Origin: Hoeflea phototrophica DFL-43
Lineage (GTDB): Bacteria; Pseudomonadota; Alphaproteobacteria; Rhizobiales; Rhizobiaceae
Length of the DNA stretch: 64,000 nt
Direction of reading: 5' to 3'
NCBI RefSeq assembly: GCF_000154705.2
Contig: NZ_CM002917.1
Coordinates: 3,111,853 to 3,175,852, forward strand
How positions within the stretch are numbered: the stretch's first letter is position 1; each line of letters starts with the position of its first letter. This document shows, in pieces, positions 16,708 through 25,140 of the stretch. Position numbers and translations under genes: made by a program. The notes beneath the pieces are model-generated. The model was not told the DNA's origin, did not search any database, and was given only the letters and a program-made list of their open reading frames with translations.

Positions 16708-18194
16708 ATCACCGACCCGACCTGCCAGGGTACAAATTCATAGTCCCCAAGCCCTTGCGCCTCTGATTTCGATTTTTCACCACTCGCCATGCGCAACCAC
16801 ATGGCGTAAATCTCGCGGCCCACCTCTTCGACACTGGCTCCATCCGACAGGATCCGTCCTGCGTTCACATCCATGTCAGGTGTCAGCCGCTCATACATCT
16901 CGGTGTTGGTCGCCACCTTCATCGTCGGCGCAGGTTTGGATCCAAAGGCCGATCCGCGACCGGTGGTAAAACAGACCAGATTGCAGCCACTGGCTATCTG
17001 TCCGGTGACACTGGCCGGGTCATATCCGGGGCTGTCCATGAAGGTGAACCCCTTCGCAGTGACAGGCTCGCCATATTTGAACACGCCAGTCAGCGGGGTC
17101 GTGCCCCCCTTGGCCGCAGCGCCCAACGACTTTTCAAGGATCGTCGTCAGACCGCCCTTTTTGTTGCCGGGACTTGGATTGTTATCCATGTTCCCGCGGT
17201 TGCGTTCGGTGTAATCCTCCCACCACTTGATCAGGCTGATCAGCTTGTCCCCCACCGCGCGATCCACTGCGCGGGCGGTCAACAGATGCTCGGCGCCATA
17301 AATCTCCGGCGTTTCGGCCAGGACACCGGTCCCCCCCTGCGCAACAAGCAGATCACAGGCATACCCCACAGCCGGGTTCGCCGTGATGCCGGACCATGCA
17401 TCGGACCCGCCGCATTGCAAGGCGACCATCAGCTCGGATGCAGGGCATTCCTCACGTTGCACGTCATTGACCAAAGGCAGCATCGCCTCAATTTTTCGGA
17501 TGCCCATTTCGACGGTCTGGGCCAGCCCGCCAACATCCTGAATGTTCATCGCCTGGAACAACGGGCCGGGCGTCAGGCCATAAGCCTCGATCAGCCAGTC
17601 GATCTGCATCATTTCGCAGCCCAGGCCCGCCATGAGAACACCGCCGACATTGGGGTTGCGTGCGTAGCCCCAGAGCGTGCGCTGGAGCAGTTCGAACCCG
17701 GTGCCATCTCCGCCCATGGCACACCCTGTGCCGTGCACAAAGGCCGTGACGCCATCGACGTTGGGATAAGGCGCAAGCACATCTGGCGTAAAATGTCCTG
17801 CGATCATGCGCGCGGCGGTGGCCGAACAGTTCACCGACGTCAAAACCGCGATATAGTTGCGGGTCCCGACCCGTCCAGTTTTGCGCAGATACCCCATAAA
17901 CGTGTCCTGTTGAGCAGCGGGAGCGACAGGACGCAGATTGGTGGAAAACTCGTACTCGGTCTCGACGTTGCGGAATTCCAGATTATGCGTGTGCACATGC
18001 GCCCCCATCGCAATATCCTCGGCCGCGTAACCGATGACCTGCGCATACTTCCTGACAGCGGTACCTTTGGGGATATCGCTGACGGCCATCTTATGACCAC
18101 GCGGGATCAACTGGATGGCCCCGTCCTGCCCGGCATCGAGCGGCGCGATGGCGGTGACGACATTGTCTTCAGGGGCAAGGCGTACAGTCTTCAT
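16704..18194 (-). CDS. UxaA family dehydratase (altronate/galactarate dehydratase type)
   Basis: A 496-residue protein with the two-part architecture of altronate dehydratase: an N-terminal SAF domain (about residues 10-90, ending in HTHNLEF) and a large C-terminal UxaA domain containing GYLRKTGRVGTRN and several conserved cysteines. Such Fe-dependent enzymes dehydrate hexonates or galactarate to 2-keto-3-deoxy acids. It is coupled to the Gfo/Idh/MocA gene by GTGA and lies 62 bases downstream of a PhyH gene. The pathway then has three unrelated dehydratase folds (IlvD, UxaA, enolase), so assignment to altronate specifically is not secure. Confidence 0.8.
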   Translation of the reverse strand: MKTVRLAPEDNVVTAIAPLDAGQDGAIQLIPRGHKMAVSDIPKGTAVRKYAQVIGYAAEDIAMGAHVHTHNLEFRNVETEYEFSTNLRPVAPAAQQDTFMGYLRKTGRVGTRNYIAVLTSVNCSATAARMIAGHFTPDVLAPYPNVDGVTAFVHGTGCAMGGDGTGFELLQRTLWGYARNPNVGGVLMAGLGCEMMQIDWLIEAYGLTPGPLFQAMNIQDVGGLAQTVEMGIRKIEAMLPLVNDVQREECPASELMVALQCGGSDAWSGITANPAVGYACDLLVAQGGTGVLAETPEIYGAEHLLTARAVDRAVGDKLISLIKWWEDYTERNRGNMDNNPSPGNKKGGLTTILEKSLGAAAKGGTTPLTGVFKYGEPVTAKGFTFMDSPGYDPASVTGQIASGCNLVCFTTGRGSAFGSKPAPTMKVATNTEMYERLTPDMDVNAGRILSDGASVEEVGREIYAMWLRMASGEKSKSEAQGLGDYEFVPWQVGSVM

Positions 18195-18256
18195 GGTATG
18201 GCATCTCTGCTGGGGTCAAGGAAGGCACACGGCCACTTGCGACTGAAAAGCAACGG

Positions 18257-19198
18257 TCATGCGCAGGCGGGGCTGTCACTTGTCCATCTGTGAATCGGGA
18301 TATGAGGTTGACCTGCAAGACGCGCACGTGCGGCAAGCCACATGCGCCGCCATTCCTGCCAGTCGGTCAGCACGTTTTCAGGCCTTCTATGCGACCGGAC
18401 AACAAAGTCGGGAAAATGCGCGCGGCCGGTCGGCTGGCCGGTCACATTGTAGCGGATGTCGAAGGACCAACGGAACCTGTCCGAAACATTGTTCAGCGAC
18501 GCATGCGGTGTGAGCGGATGGAAAATGACCGCCCCGCCCGCCTTTACCGGCAATGGCTGTGCCTTTTCCAAATCCAGAAACCCATCAGCTATGGCGGTCT
18601 GCTTCCTGGGACAATGCGGATACATCTGCGGCTTTCCAGGGATCGCCTGCAGGCACCCGTTTTCGACAGTCGCATCCGAAATCGCCAGCCAGACGGTGAC
18701 CATATCCGTCCGGTCGCCCTCTTCATGTGCAACAGCGCGATCCTGATGCCAGTCGGTCATCATGATATGCGCGCGGTTTTCCACGCCGCTCAACGTTGGC
18801 GCCGGCGGCTTCAGCCGGACATGCTGGATCGGGTTCGACGTGATTTCGGATCCGATCAGGCATTCGACCAGATCAAGCAGCCTCGGCGCGGTGATCATGT
18901 CAAAGACGGCCGGACCAAAGTGAAATGGGGTATCAGGCCGGATCTCTCCACCAGGCAAGGAGATATCCATCGGTTGAAACCAGTCACAGCCCGCCGCATA
19001 ACTCACCAGCAGCTTCTGCCAGAAATCCATGCCATCGGGCGCGGGCACCAAGCCTTGAGCATGCCAGTGCTCATAAAGCTCATCAAGCAGCAACGCGTAT
19101 TCGTCTTTGACCGCGTTCAGCACCGCCGCTGGCAACACGTCGGGCACAATGATGACGCCGTTGCTGTGGAACTCGTCGATCTGCTGCTGTGTCAACAT
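18257..19198 (-). CDS. Phytanoyl-CoA dioxygenase (PhyH) family protein, second copy
   Basis: A 313-residue PhyH-fold protein with the iron-binding pair in TDWHQDRA and a distal histidine in HPLTPHASLNN, followed by an arginine suited to 2-oxoglutarate. The ATG at 19198 begins MLTQQQIDEF, as in the copy at 7836, and has GAGGA upstream; the longer frame to 19240 is not used. It lies 11 bases after the enolase-superfamily gene. It is only distantly similar to the first PhyH protein, so the two probably act on different steps or stereoisomers. Substrate unknown. Confidence 0.82.
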   Translation of the reverse strand: MLTQQQIDEFHSNGVIIVPDVLPAAVLNAVKDEYALLLDELYEHWHAQGLVPAPDGMDFWQKLLVSYAAGCDWFQPMDISLPGGEIRPDTPFHFGPAVFDMITAPRLLDLVECLIGSEITSNPIQHVRLKPPAPTLSGVENRAHIMMTDWHQDRAVAHEEGDRTDMVTVWLAISDATVENGCLQAIPGKPQMYPHCPRKQTAIADGFLDLEKAQPLPVKAGGAVIFHPLTPHASLNNVSDRFRWSFDIRYNVTGQPTGRAHFPDFVVRSHRRPENVLTDWQEWRRMWLAARARLAGQPHIPIHRWTSDSPACA

Positions 19199-19209
19199 GG
19201 CGGCTGTCC

Positions 19210-20298
19210 TCAAACGCGCAAGGAATTCAAACGCTCCCAATCAAAGGCCACGCCGTGGCCGGGACACTCGGGCGCAATGGCATATCCGTCGACGATCTGA
19301 AGCGGACTCTCAATGTATTTTTCCAGCCCGAATCCATGGGCCTCCAGGTAAGACCGGTTCGGGCAAGCGGCCAGCAATTGAACCGTGATGTCATGTGCGC
19401 CATGACTTGTGACAGGAAGGTGGAACGCCTCGGCCAGACGGGCGATCTTCATGAACGGGGTCACGCCGCCGCAGTTTGTCACGTTAGGTTCGGGGAACGT
19501 CACACCGCCTTCAATTGCGGTGCGGAACTCCCAAACAGACCGGAGGTTTTCTCCCGATGCGATGGGGATGCCGCCTTCGAGCAGAACACGGCGATGGCCG
19601 GCAGGATCTTCGGGTGGAATCGGTTCTTCGAACCAGGTCAGGTCGAACTGGGCAAACGCCTTGGCGGCGCGGACAGCGCCATCAACGCTGTATTTCATGT
19701 TCGCATCGGCCATCAGCGGCATGTCCGGCCCAAAAGCGTCGCGCAGAGCAGCAAGCTTGGCAATGTCTTCACGCAACAGGTCGCGTCCCACCTTCATCTT
19801 GATTGCGCGGTGACCTTTGGCGATGTTGTCATGGGTCTGGGCGACCAGTTCTTCGGGGCTTAGATGCATGTCGATGCCGCCAGCGTAGCAAGGCACCCTG
19901 GCGTCATATCCGCCGAGCAATCGCCAGAGCGGCATATCTGCGCGTTTCGCCTTGAGATCCCAGAGCGCCATGTCGAGCGCCGACAGGGCCAGGACCGTTG
20001 GTCCACCGCGCCCACCATAGTGAAAGGCCCACCAAAGCTCTTTCCAGATCGCTTCAATCAGCGAGGGGTCACGGCCGATGACCCGTGGTGTCATCTCGCG
20101 CGCCAGAATGTCAGCAATCGCCCCGCCGTTCACACCGCAGGTGAAGGTGTAACCCACCCCTTCAGCCCCATCGCTGTCGGTGACGCGGGCAGTCACAACC
20201 TCGAACCCGGTCATCACGCCATGCATGCTGTCCTCAAGCACCTGAGCCAGAGGGATCAGGTAGTGGTCGGTTTTGACATGAGAAATGGTGGTGGTCAT
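19210..20298 (-). CDS. Enolase superfamily acid-sugar dehydratase (mandelate racemase subgroup)
   Basis: A 362-residue enolase-superfamily protein. The KxK base motif is Lys167 and Lys169, metal ligands are Asp198, Glu224 and Glu250, and a histidine (SHGAHD, His299) occupies the opposite face, as in the mandelate racemase/sugar-acid dehydratase subgroup. The aspartate that normally pairs with that histidine appears replaced by Asn272 (EPNVTNCGG). The start at 20298 is chosen over an upstream TTG because it opens with MTTTISHVKTDHYLIPL. It follows the TRAP genes after a terminator and precedes a PhyH gene by 11 bases. Likely product is a 2-keto-3-deoxy sugar acid. Confidence 0.82.
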   Translation of the reverse strand: MTTTISHVKTDHYLIPLAQVLEDSMHGVMTGFEVVTARVTDSDGAEGVGYTFTCGVNGGAIADILAREMTPRVIGRDPSLIEAIWKELWWAFHYGGRGGPTVLALSALDMALWDLKAKRADMPLWRLLGGYDARVPCYAGGIDMHLSPEELVAQTHDNIAKGHRAIKMKVGRDLLREDIAKLAALRDAFGPDMPLMADANMKYSVDGAVRAAKAFAQFDLTWFEEPIPPEDPAGHRRVLLEGGIPIASGENLRSVWEFRTAIEGGVTFPEPNVTNCGGVTPFMKIARLAEAFHLPVTSHGAHDITVQLLAACPNRSYLEAHGFGLEKYIESPLQIVDGYAIAPECPGHGVAFDWERLNSLRV

Positions 20299-20327
20299 GG
20301 AGTTGCCAGCCTCTTGAGCCAAAAAAC

Positions 20328-20350
20328 GGGGGCGGAGTCACTCCGCCCCC
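20328..20350 (-). terminator. Rho-independent terminator between the TRAP genes and the enolase gene
   Basis: A 10-base perfect stem (GGGGGCGGAG and CTCCGCCCCC) with a three-base loop. On the minus strand it is followed by GTTTTTT, so it terminates minus-strand transcription just after dctM. Read-through would supply the downstream enolase operon; otherwise that operon needs its own promoter in the remaining 30 bases. Confidence 0.8.
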
Positions 20351-20381
20351 ATCGGGATGTTTCAAACAATTGGTTCACCCA

Positions 20382-22007
20382 TCACAGGAACACCGTCACA
20401 ATCGACGGGTAAACCACAAGCACCGTCAGCGCGATCAACTGGAGCACGATGAAAGGCAAGAACCCGGCAAAGATCTGCGTCAGGGTGATGTGCGACGGCG
20501 CAACAGACTTCAAATAGAACGCCGCCGGCCCAAACGGGGGTGACAGGAAACTGACCTGCATGTTCATACAGAACACAACACCAAACCAGATCGCCACATG
20601 GCGCGGTTCCAATTGGCCAAAGAAGCCGATTTCCTCAATCGGGAGTTTCAGCACGATCGGCAGGAACACCGGCATGATCAAGAGCACGATACCAACCCAG
20701 TCCATGAACATTCCCATGATCAGGAAAATGAGCATCATGACCAGGATGATCGACATGGTCGGAAGCTCCGCTGCGATGATCATGTTTGCGACGTAAGTCG
20801 GCCCCCCCGAGAGGGTGTATGCCGCCGCAAGTGCGGCTGCGCCAATGGTCACCCAGATGATTGTTCCGGTGGATTTCAACGTGCGGATCAGACTGTCCCA
20901 GACGATCTCGAACGTCATTTCGCGCCGGATCAGGCTGATGGTGAAGACCGCAACAACCCCCATACCGGCAGCTTCCGTGATGCCGGTGATGCCCATATAG
21001 ATAGAGCCTAGCACAACGCCGATCACCACGACGGGTGCGATCAGCCCTTTGCCCATGTCCCAACCAGTTGCCACACGCTCTTTTCCGACAGCGAACACGA
21101 TCCCCAGGGCAACGGCAAAGGCGGCTGCAATCCAGGGCAGATGATAGACCATCCCGAGTGCAATCGGGTCTTCACCCTCTTGCAAGGTGTTCTGGCCCGT
21201 CACCGTGAAAAACAGCGCACGCAGGAAAAGCACGCCAATAATCCAGAGCCCAAACTTGGCCAGGAAACCGACAAACATCAGCCCTTTTTCCCGACCTGCA
21301 GGCGCTTCCGGGTCGATTTCCGGCAGCGGCGCAAGCGAGGGATTCAAGCGCGTGCGGACAATGATGTAGATGATGAAGAAGGACGCCAACATGAAACCCG
21401 GCAGGAACGATGCCGTAAACAGCGCCTTGATCGAAGTCTCCGTAACCAGGCCGTAGAAGATCAAAACGATGGACGGTGGAATCATCGTCCCCAGAGAACC
21501 TGAGGCGCATATCGTTCCGATCGCGAGGTTCTGATTGTAGCCGAGCCTGAGCATTTGCGGCAGTGCAATCAGGCCAAGAAGAACAACCTCACCGCCAATG
21601 ATGCCGGACATAGCCGCCATGATCACCGCCATGATCGAGGTGACAATGGCAATCCCGCCACGGGTGCCTGACAACCAGACATTGAGCGAGTTGTACATGT
21701 CCTTGGCGATCCCCGAGCGTTCAAGAAGCGCGGCCATGAATATGAACAGGGGTATCGATATGAGAACGTAATTCGTCATTTGTCGGTAGACCGCTTGCGA
21801 CAGCACCGACAAGGGCCCTTTGCCGAAATCGCTGAACAGCAACTCGGGACCGAATTTCATGACCAGAACGGCGACAGCCAGGAAGGCCGACGCAAAGCCA
21901 AGCGGCATCCCGATGGCAAGAAGGAAAAACATACCCAACAGCAGAACAACGCTTAGCGTTGCAATGTCGGGAGCCTTCATCCACTCGAGGTAAGGTAGGA
22001 GTTCCAT
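20382..22007 (-). CDS. dctM: TRAP transporter large permease subunit (DctM type)
   Basis: A 541-residue membrane protein with many hydrophobic helices of the DctM family, including the GMPLGFASAFLAVAV start region and an internal GVVFCMNMQVSFLSPPFGPAAFYLKSVAP segment typical of the C-terminal half. It is longer than the usual 430 residues, with an extra cytoplasmic/periplasmic insert around residues 235-340. It works with DctQ and the binding protein DctP for sodium-driven uptake of an organic or sugar acid. It follows dctQ by three bases. Confidence 0.9.
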   Translation of the reverse strand: MELLPYLEWMKAPDIATLSVVLLLGMFFLLAIGMPLGFASAFLAVAVLVMKFGPELLFSDFGKGPLSVLSQAVYRQMTNYVLISIPLFIFMAALLERSGIAKDMYNSLNVWLSGTRGGIAIVTSIMAVIMAAMSGIIGGEVVLLGLIALPQMLRLGYNQNLAIGTICASGSLGTMIPPSIVLIFYGLVTETSIKALFTASFLPGFMLASFFIIYIIVRTRLNPSLAPLPEIDPEAPAGREKGLMFVGFLAKFGLWIIGVLFLRALFFTVTGQNTLQEGEDPIALGMVYHLPWIAAAFAVALGIVFAVGKERVATGWDMGKGLIAPVVVIGVVLGSIYMGITGITEAAGMGVVAVFTISLIRREMTFEIVWDSLIRTLKSTGTIIWVTIGAAALAAAYTLSGGPTYVANMIIAAELPTMSIILVMMLIFLIMGMFMDWVGIVLLIMPVFLPIVLKLPIEEIGFFGQLEPRHVAIWFGVVFCMNMQVSFLSPPFGPAAFYLKSVAPSHITLTQIFAGFLPFIVLQLIALTVLVVYPSIVTVFL

Positions 22008-22010
22008 GAT

Positions 22011-22817
22011 TTACTTGTCCTCAAGAGTGCGGCGGATGTTTTCGATTTCGACCTCATCGATCTCGTCGGGGCCGTGGTGTTCGGGCGCTTTTTTCCAGTC
22101 GGAAATCAGGTTTGAGATTGCCTGAATCGCCACCAGGACGATGATGATGAGAATGGCTGGCTTCACGATCCCCGGAATGGGCGGATCCCAGGCCGTGCCG
22201 AAGGTCTCCATCCGCAAGAACCTGCGCATGGCATCGTCATATCCGCCCCAAATCATCGCAAAGACAAAAAAGAGCAGCAGCGCCAGGGACAAGACGTCCG
22301 AAGCCTTCTGAAAAAAGCGGGGCATCATGTCGTAGATGACATAGATGCGGATATGGCTGCGTTGCTGCATGGCGTATTGGCCAGCCAGCAGGAACACGAA
22401 AGCCGCTATCCAGAGAGAAAGTTCGTTGGCCCAAAGGGTCGGTCGCGCGAACACGTAGCGCGAAACCACTTCATAGAACATCACGATCACGATCAGGGCG
22501 GTCATGATCATCGCGATGCGCGAACAGACCAGAGACACGATGTCAAAGAACCCGTCTGGTTCTGTCTCGATCGCACCGCGCGTGTCCGAAAGATACAAAG
22601 ACACAAACAAAATGGAGCCGGCAATGGCCCACAACATAACCGAGACAAGTGGCCGCCCCTCGGGCCGGATCATCTCGTGCATGCCAAACGCATCGTCCGA
22701 TATGATCCGGTTCGCCACCAACCACAGAAAAATCAAAGCGACCAAGGCCGTTAGCGCAACCGCAATCATGCGCACGGGTCGCCGCATGGACCCAAGCCAT
22801 ACACTTTTCTGTTCCAT
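22011..22817 (-). CDS. dctQ: TRAP transporter small permease subunit (DctQ type)
   Basis: A 268-residue membrane protein with the DctQ fold in its C-terminal half (VSRYVFARPTLWANELSLWI and AGQYAMQQRSHIRIYVI). An N-terminal extension adds about two more helices. Two ATGs are possible; the one at 22817 is preferred because the GGGGAGG site would touch the alternative at 22823. It lies between dctP, from which it is separated by a stem-loop, and dctM. Confidence 0.87.
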   Translation of the reverse strand: MEQKSVWLGSMRRPVRMIAVALTALVALIFLWLVANRIISDDAFGMHEMIRPEGRPLVSVMLWAIAGSILFVSLYLSDTRGAIETEPDGFFDIVSLVCSRIAMIMTALIVIVMFYEVVSRYVFARPTLWANELSLWIAAFVFLLAGQYAMQQRSHIRIYVIYDMMPRFFQKASDVLSLALLLFFVFAMIWGGYDDAMRRFLRMETFGTAWDPPIPGIVKPAILIIIVLVAIQAISNLISDWKKAPEHHGPDEIDEVEIENIRRTLEDK

Positions 22818-22880
22818 GCTCATCCTCCCCGGAGAGACAAAACGAAACTATTGTCTGTTGTTTTCAAGCAGTAGGATATG

Positions 22881-22902
22881 AGGGCCCCGAAAACGGGGCC
22901 CT
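22881..22902. other. Intercistronic stem-loop between dctP and dctQ
   Basis: AGGGCCCCG and CGGGGCCCT form a nine-base perfect stem with an AAAA loop. No T-run follows on either strand, so it is not a standard terminator. Its place just after dctP suggests an mRNA-stabilising or attenuating hairpin that lets the binding protein be made in excess of the permeases. Confidence 0.65.
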
Positions 22903-22943
22903 TGAATGATTTGGTCAACAGGCCATCAATCGGGCCCGTTGGA

Positions 22944-23957
22944 TCAATCGATCAGACCAAGCTGCCTGAGATAGGTCTTGTGGCTTTCCACAAGCGCTCC
23001 GGCTTCGGGGCTACGGGTTGCCCAGTCATCCCACGCGGCCTGTGCGGCCTTGCGGAAGGCTGCACGATCCTCGTCAGACCACGCGTAAAGGGTCACACCT
23101 TTGGCTTGCAGCTCGGCGGCTGCCTCGGTGTTTGCCTTCTCATTGGCCATGGCGATCTGGAAGGAAAGCTTCTGCCACGCTGTGTCCATGATGCGGCGCT
23201 GCTGTTCTGTCAGGCCGTCCCAGACATCCTTGTTGCACGCAAGGTGGTCAGAGGGCATCGAGTGGAAGCCCGGATAGTTTGCGTGTTTCACGATGTCATA
23301 GAGGCCAAGGCCCACATTGTTCGCAAGGCCAGACGCATCAGCACCGTCGATGATGCCGGTTTCAAGCGCGGTAAAGATTTCGGTGAAATCCATCACGATG
23401 GGTGACGCACCCAACTTTTCGAAAATCTCTGTCTCCATGCCCGGAGGCGAACGGAACTTCCAGCCCACCAGATCTTCCGGACCGGCAATCGGCTTGGACG
23501 ATGCGAACGATTCCTGACCGTAGATGGCCCAACCGATCAGCTGCATACCCTGCGCATTGTAAAGCTCTTGTGCGGCCTCATAGCCATCGCCGTAGTACAG
23601 CCAGCTGTACTGCTGCCAGGGCGTGTCATAGCCACCCATGATATCGCCGACAAACTGGAACGCGGGGTTCTTGCCGGTCTGGTAAGCACCACCGGTCGCG
23701 TCACAATCGACGATGCCGTTGATCGCTGCGTCGAATGTTTCCGTCGTGGCAACAACCGAAGACGAATAGAACATCTCGATGGTGATGTCGCCGCCCGACA
23801 TGGTCTGAACGTCGTCAATCCATGTAGCGAGCATTTTGCCAGTGGGGTGCTCGGTTGCATAGTGTGTCTGGATCCGAAGCGTGACCGGATCGGCCAGAGC
23901 AGAGGTGGCCATCAGTGCAGCTGCACCTGCCGCCATCAGTGTCGACATATATTTCAT
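22944..23957 (-). CDS. dctP: TRAP transporter substrate-binding protein (DctP family)
   Basis: A 337-residue periplasmic binding protein with a clear signal peptide (about residues 1-21, ending TSALA). The mature protein begins DPVTLRIQTHYATEHPTGK, and contains the conserved WKFRSPPG segment with the arginine that binds substrate carboxylates in DctP proteins. It captures an organic or sugar acid for the DctQM permease. The ATG at 23957 has GGGAGG ahead; a longer upstream frame is rejected because it lacks a signal peptide. The TGGTATACCA palindrome is 71 bases upstream, so expression is probably under the divergent GntR regulator. Confidence 0.9.
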   Translation of the reverse strand: MKYMSTLMAAGAAALMATSALADPVTLRIQTHYATEHPTGKMLATWIDDVQTMSGGDITIEMFYSSSVVATTETFDAAINGIVDCDATGGAYQTGKNPAFQFVGDIMGGYDTPWQQYSWLYYGDGYEAAQELYNAQGMQLIGWAIYGQESFASSKPIAGPEDLVGWKFRSPPGMETEIFEKLGASPIVMDFTEIFTALETGIIDGADASGLANNVGLGLYDIVKHANYPGFHSMPSDHLACNKDVWDGLTEQQRRIMDTAWQKLSFQIAMANEKANTEAAAELQAKGVTLYAWSDEDRAAFRKAAQAAWDDWATRSPEAGALVESHKTYLRQLGLID

Positions 23958-24027
23958 GTTTAGTCCTCCCTTGGCGGCTCTCCTCAACCGCCTGTCCAAC
24001 CTTGGTGCATGGAAACGCACCGTGAAG

Positions 24028-24039
24028 ATGGTATACCAT
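24028..24039. promoter_or_regulatory. Palindromic GntR-type operator upstream of dctP
   Basis: ATGGTATACCAT is a perfect palindrome identical to the one at 6041. It lies 71 bases before dctP and shares the divergent region with a second site at 24081, so dctP and gntR may be controlled jointly. Confidence 0.75.
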
Positions 24040-24080
24040 CATGGGGGAACGTAGCGAATGGAAACTCGACAATCAACAAT

Positions 24081-24096
24081 TTTTGGTATACCAAAA
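24081..24096. promoter_or_regulatory. Palindromic GntR-type operator upstream of gntR
   Basis: TTTTGGTATACCAAAA is a perfect 16-base palindrome, the longest of the four related sites. It lies about 77 bases before the preferred gntR start and centre-to-centre 55 bases from the dctP site, close to five helical turns, which would allow paired binding or autoregulation. Confidence 0.75.
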
Positions 24097-24172
24097 TTCA
24101 ATCTCTTCCGAGAGGGTGAGATTTTGCGTTCTGCCACGCATGTTCAGCGCATTTATTGTGCAGGAAATTCGG

Positions 24173-24835
24173 ATGCCTAAAGAAACCCTGGCCGAACAGA
24201 TTGCCAATCACCTGCGTCGGGACATCCTTCGGGGAAACCGCGCGCCCGGCATGTCAGTCAAAGAACGCGACATTGCTTCGGACATGAATGTGAGCCGGAC
24301 GCCAATACGTGAAGCGATCCGAATTCTATCCAAGGAAGGTCTGGTCGAGCTGCGGCCTTCGCGCAGCCCGATTGTTGCGCTGTCCGATTTCAAGGAAATC
24401 GCCGATCAGACCGAGGTGTTGATTGCACCGGAAAAATTGTCCGCAGAGCTGGCCTGCAAGAACGCGACCGAAGCGGACCTCAAACGCCTTGAAACCATCG
24501 TCGCCTACATGGCGGAGCACTATAACTCGATTGACCCGCTGGACATGTTTGAAGTCGACATGTCTTTTCACACGGCCATCGCGGTAGCCTCGGGCAACAA
24601 GGCATTGGCCGAGACGCATGGGACTTTTCTAAGGCGGCTGTGGCGTGCGCGATACCTGGCAGCACGGCAACGGCGGAATCGGGAACGCGTGGTCAACCAG
24701 CATACGGCAATCCTGGATGCGATGCATGCCCGCGACGGGCAAGCCGCACGCGACGCAATCAACAACCATTTGCAAAACCTGGCCGATGACATCCAATCCG
24801 TCATCCAACACGAGATTGCGCACCGAGACAGCTGA
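24173..24835 (+). CDS. GntR family transcriptional regulator with FCD domain
   Basis: A 220-residue regulator. The N-terminal winged helix-turn-helix spans about residues 5-70 (ERDIASDMNVSRTPIREAIRIL is the recognition region, split here by RTP). The C-terminal FCD domain has the usual metal/ligand residues Asp129, His133, His177 and His199. The ATG at 24173 has AGGAA about eight bases ahead; in-frame starts further upstream are possible but extend into the promoter. It is divergent from dctP. Four copies of a TGGTATACCA palindrome near sugar-acid genes mark it as the likely local repressor, with a pathway acid as inducer. Confidence 0.88.
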   Translation: MPKETLAEQIANHLRRDILRGNRAPGMSVKERDIASDMNVSRTPIREAIRILSKEGLVELRPSRSPIVALSDFKEIADQTEVLIAPEKLSAELACKNATEADLKRLETIVAYMAEHYNSIDPLDMFEVDMSFHTAIAVASGNKALAETHGTFLRRLWRARYLAARQRRNRERVVNQHTAILDAMHARDGQAARDAINNHLQNLADDIQSVIQHEIAHRDS

Positions 24836-24885
24836 GGACGACAGCGGTGAAGCTTTTGCGATATGGCCCCAGGGGCCAGGAAAGA

Positions 24886-25100
24886 TCAGGCGTGCTGGAC
24901 GTTGTTGAGCAGGTTCGTGATCTGTCCGGCAAAGTCGATGATCTTGCCGGCAACCATGTGTCGCAGCGGTCGTTTCAGTTTGGCCATCAAGCGCCGGCCT
25001 TGGCATGAGACCCCCGCGCGTCCTCAAGCCCGGCGATGTGATTGAGATCGAAGTCGAGGGCCTTGGTGGCCGGCGCCAACCGACCGTCATCGCAACATGA
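24886..25100 (+). pseudogene. Degraded remnant including the C-terminal end of an FAH-family gene
   Basis: The 305-base stretch between gntR and the LysR gene contains no complete gene. From about 24985 to 25100 one plus-strand frame reads SAGLGMRPPRVLKPGD followed by VIEIEVEGLGG and a stop, which matches the usual C-terminus of fumarylacetoacetate-hydrolase-family proteins (ending PPRxLKPGD...EIEGLG). No start or catalytic part is present. On the minus strand 24886-24987 could encode 33 residues (MAKLKRPLRHMVAGK...), without a ribosome binding site; this is not called as a gene. Confidence 0.5.
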
Positions 25101-25140
25101 GATCACGCAACCAGTATTCGGCGAGGTGCGAAAACCGTTC

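Noticed and set aside
18192..18205. Fifth copy of the GntR palindrome near the UxaA-type start
   Set aside because: ATGGTATGGCAT differs from the palindrome at two positions, is not symmetric and overlaps the start codon.
24886..24987. A 33-codon minus-strand gene (MAKLKRPLRH...)
   Set aside because: No ribosome binding site, no recognised family, and it overlaps the FAH-like remnant on the other strand.
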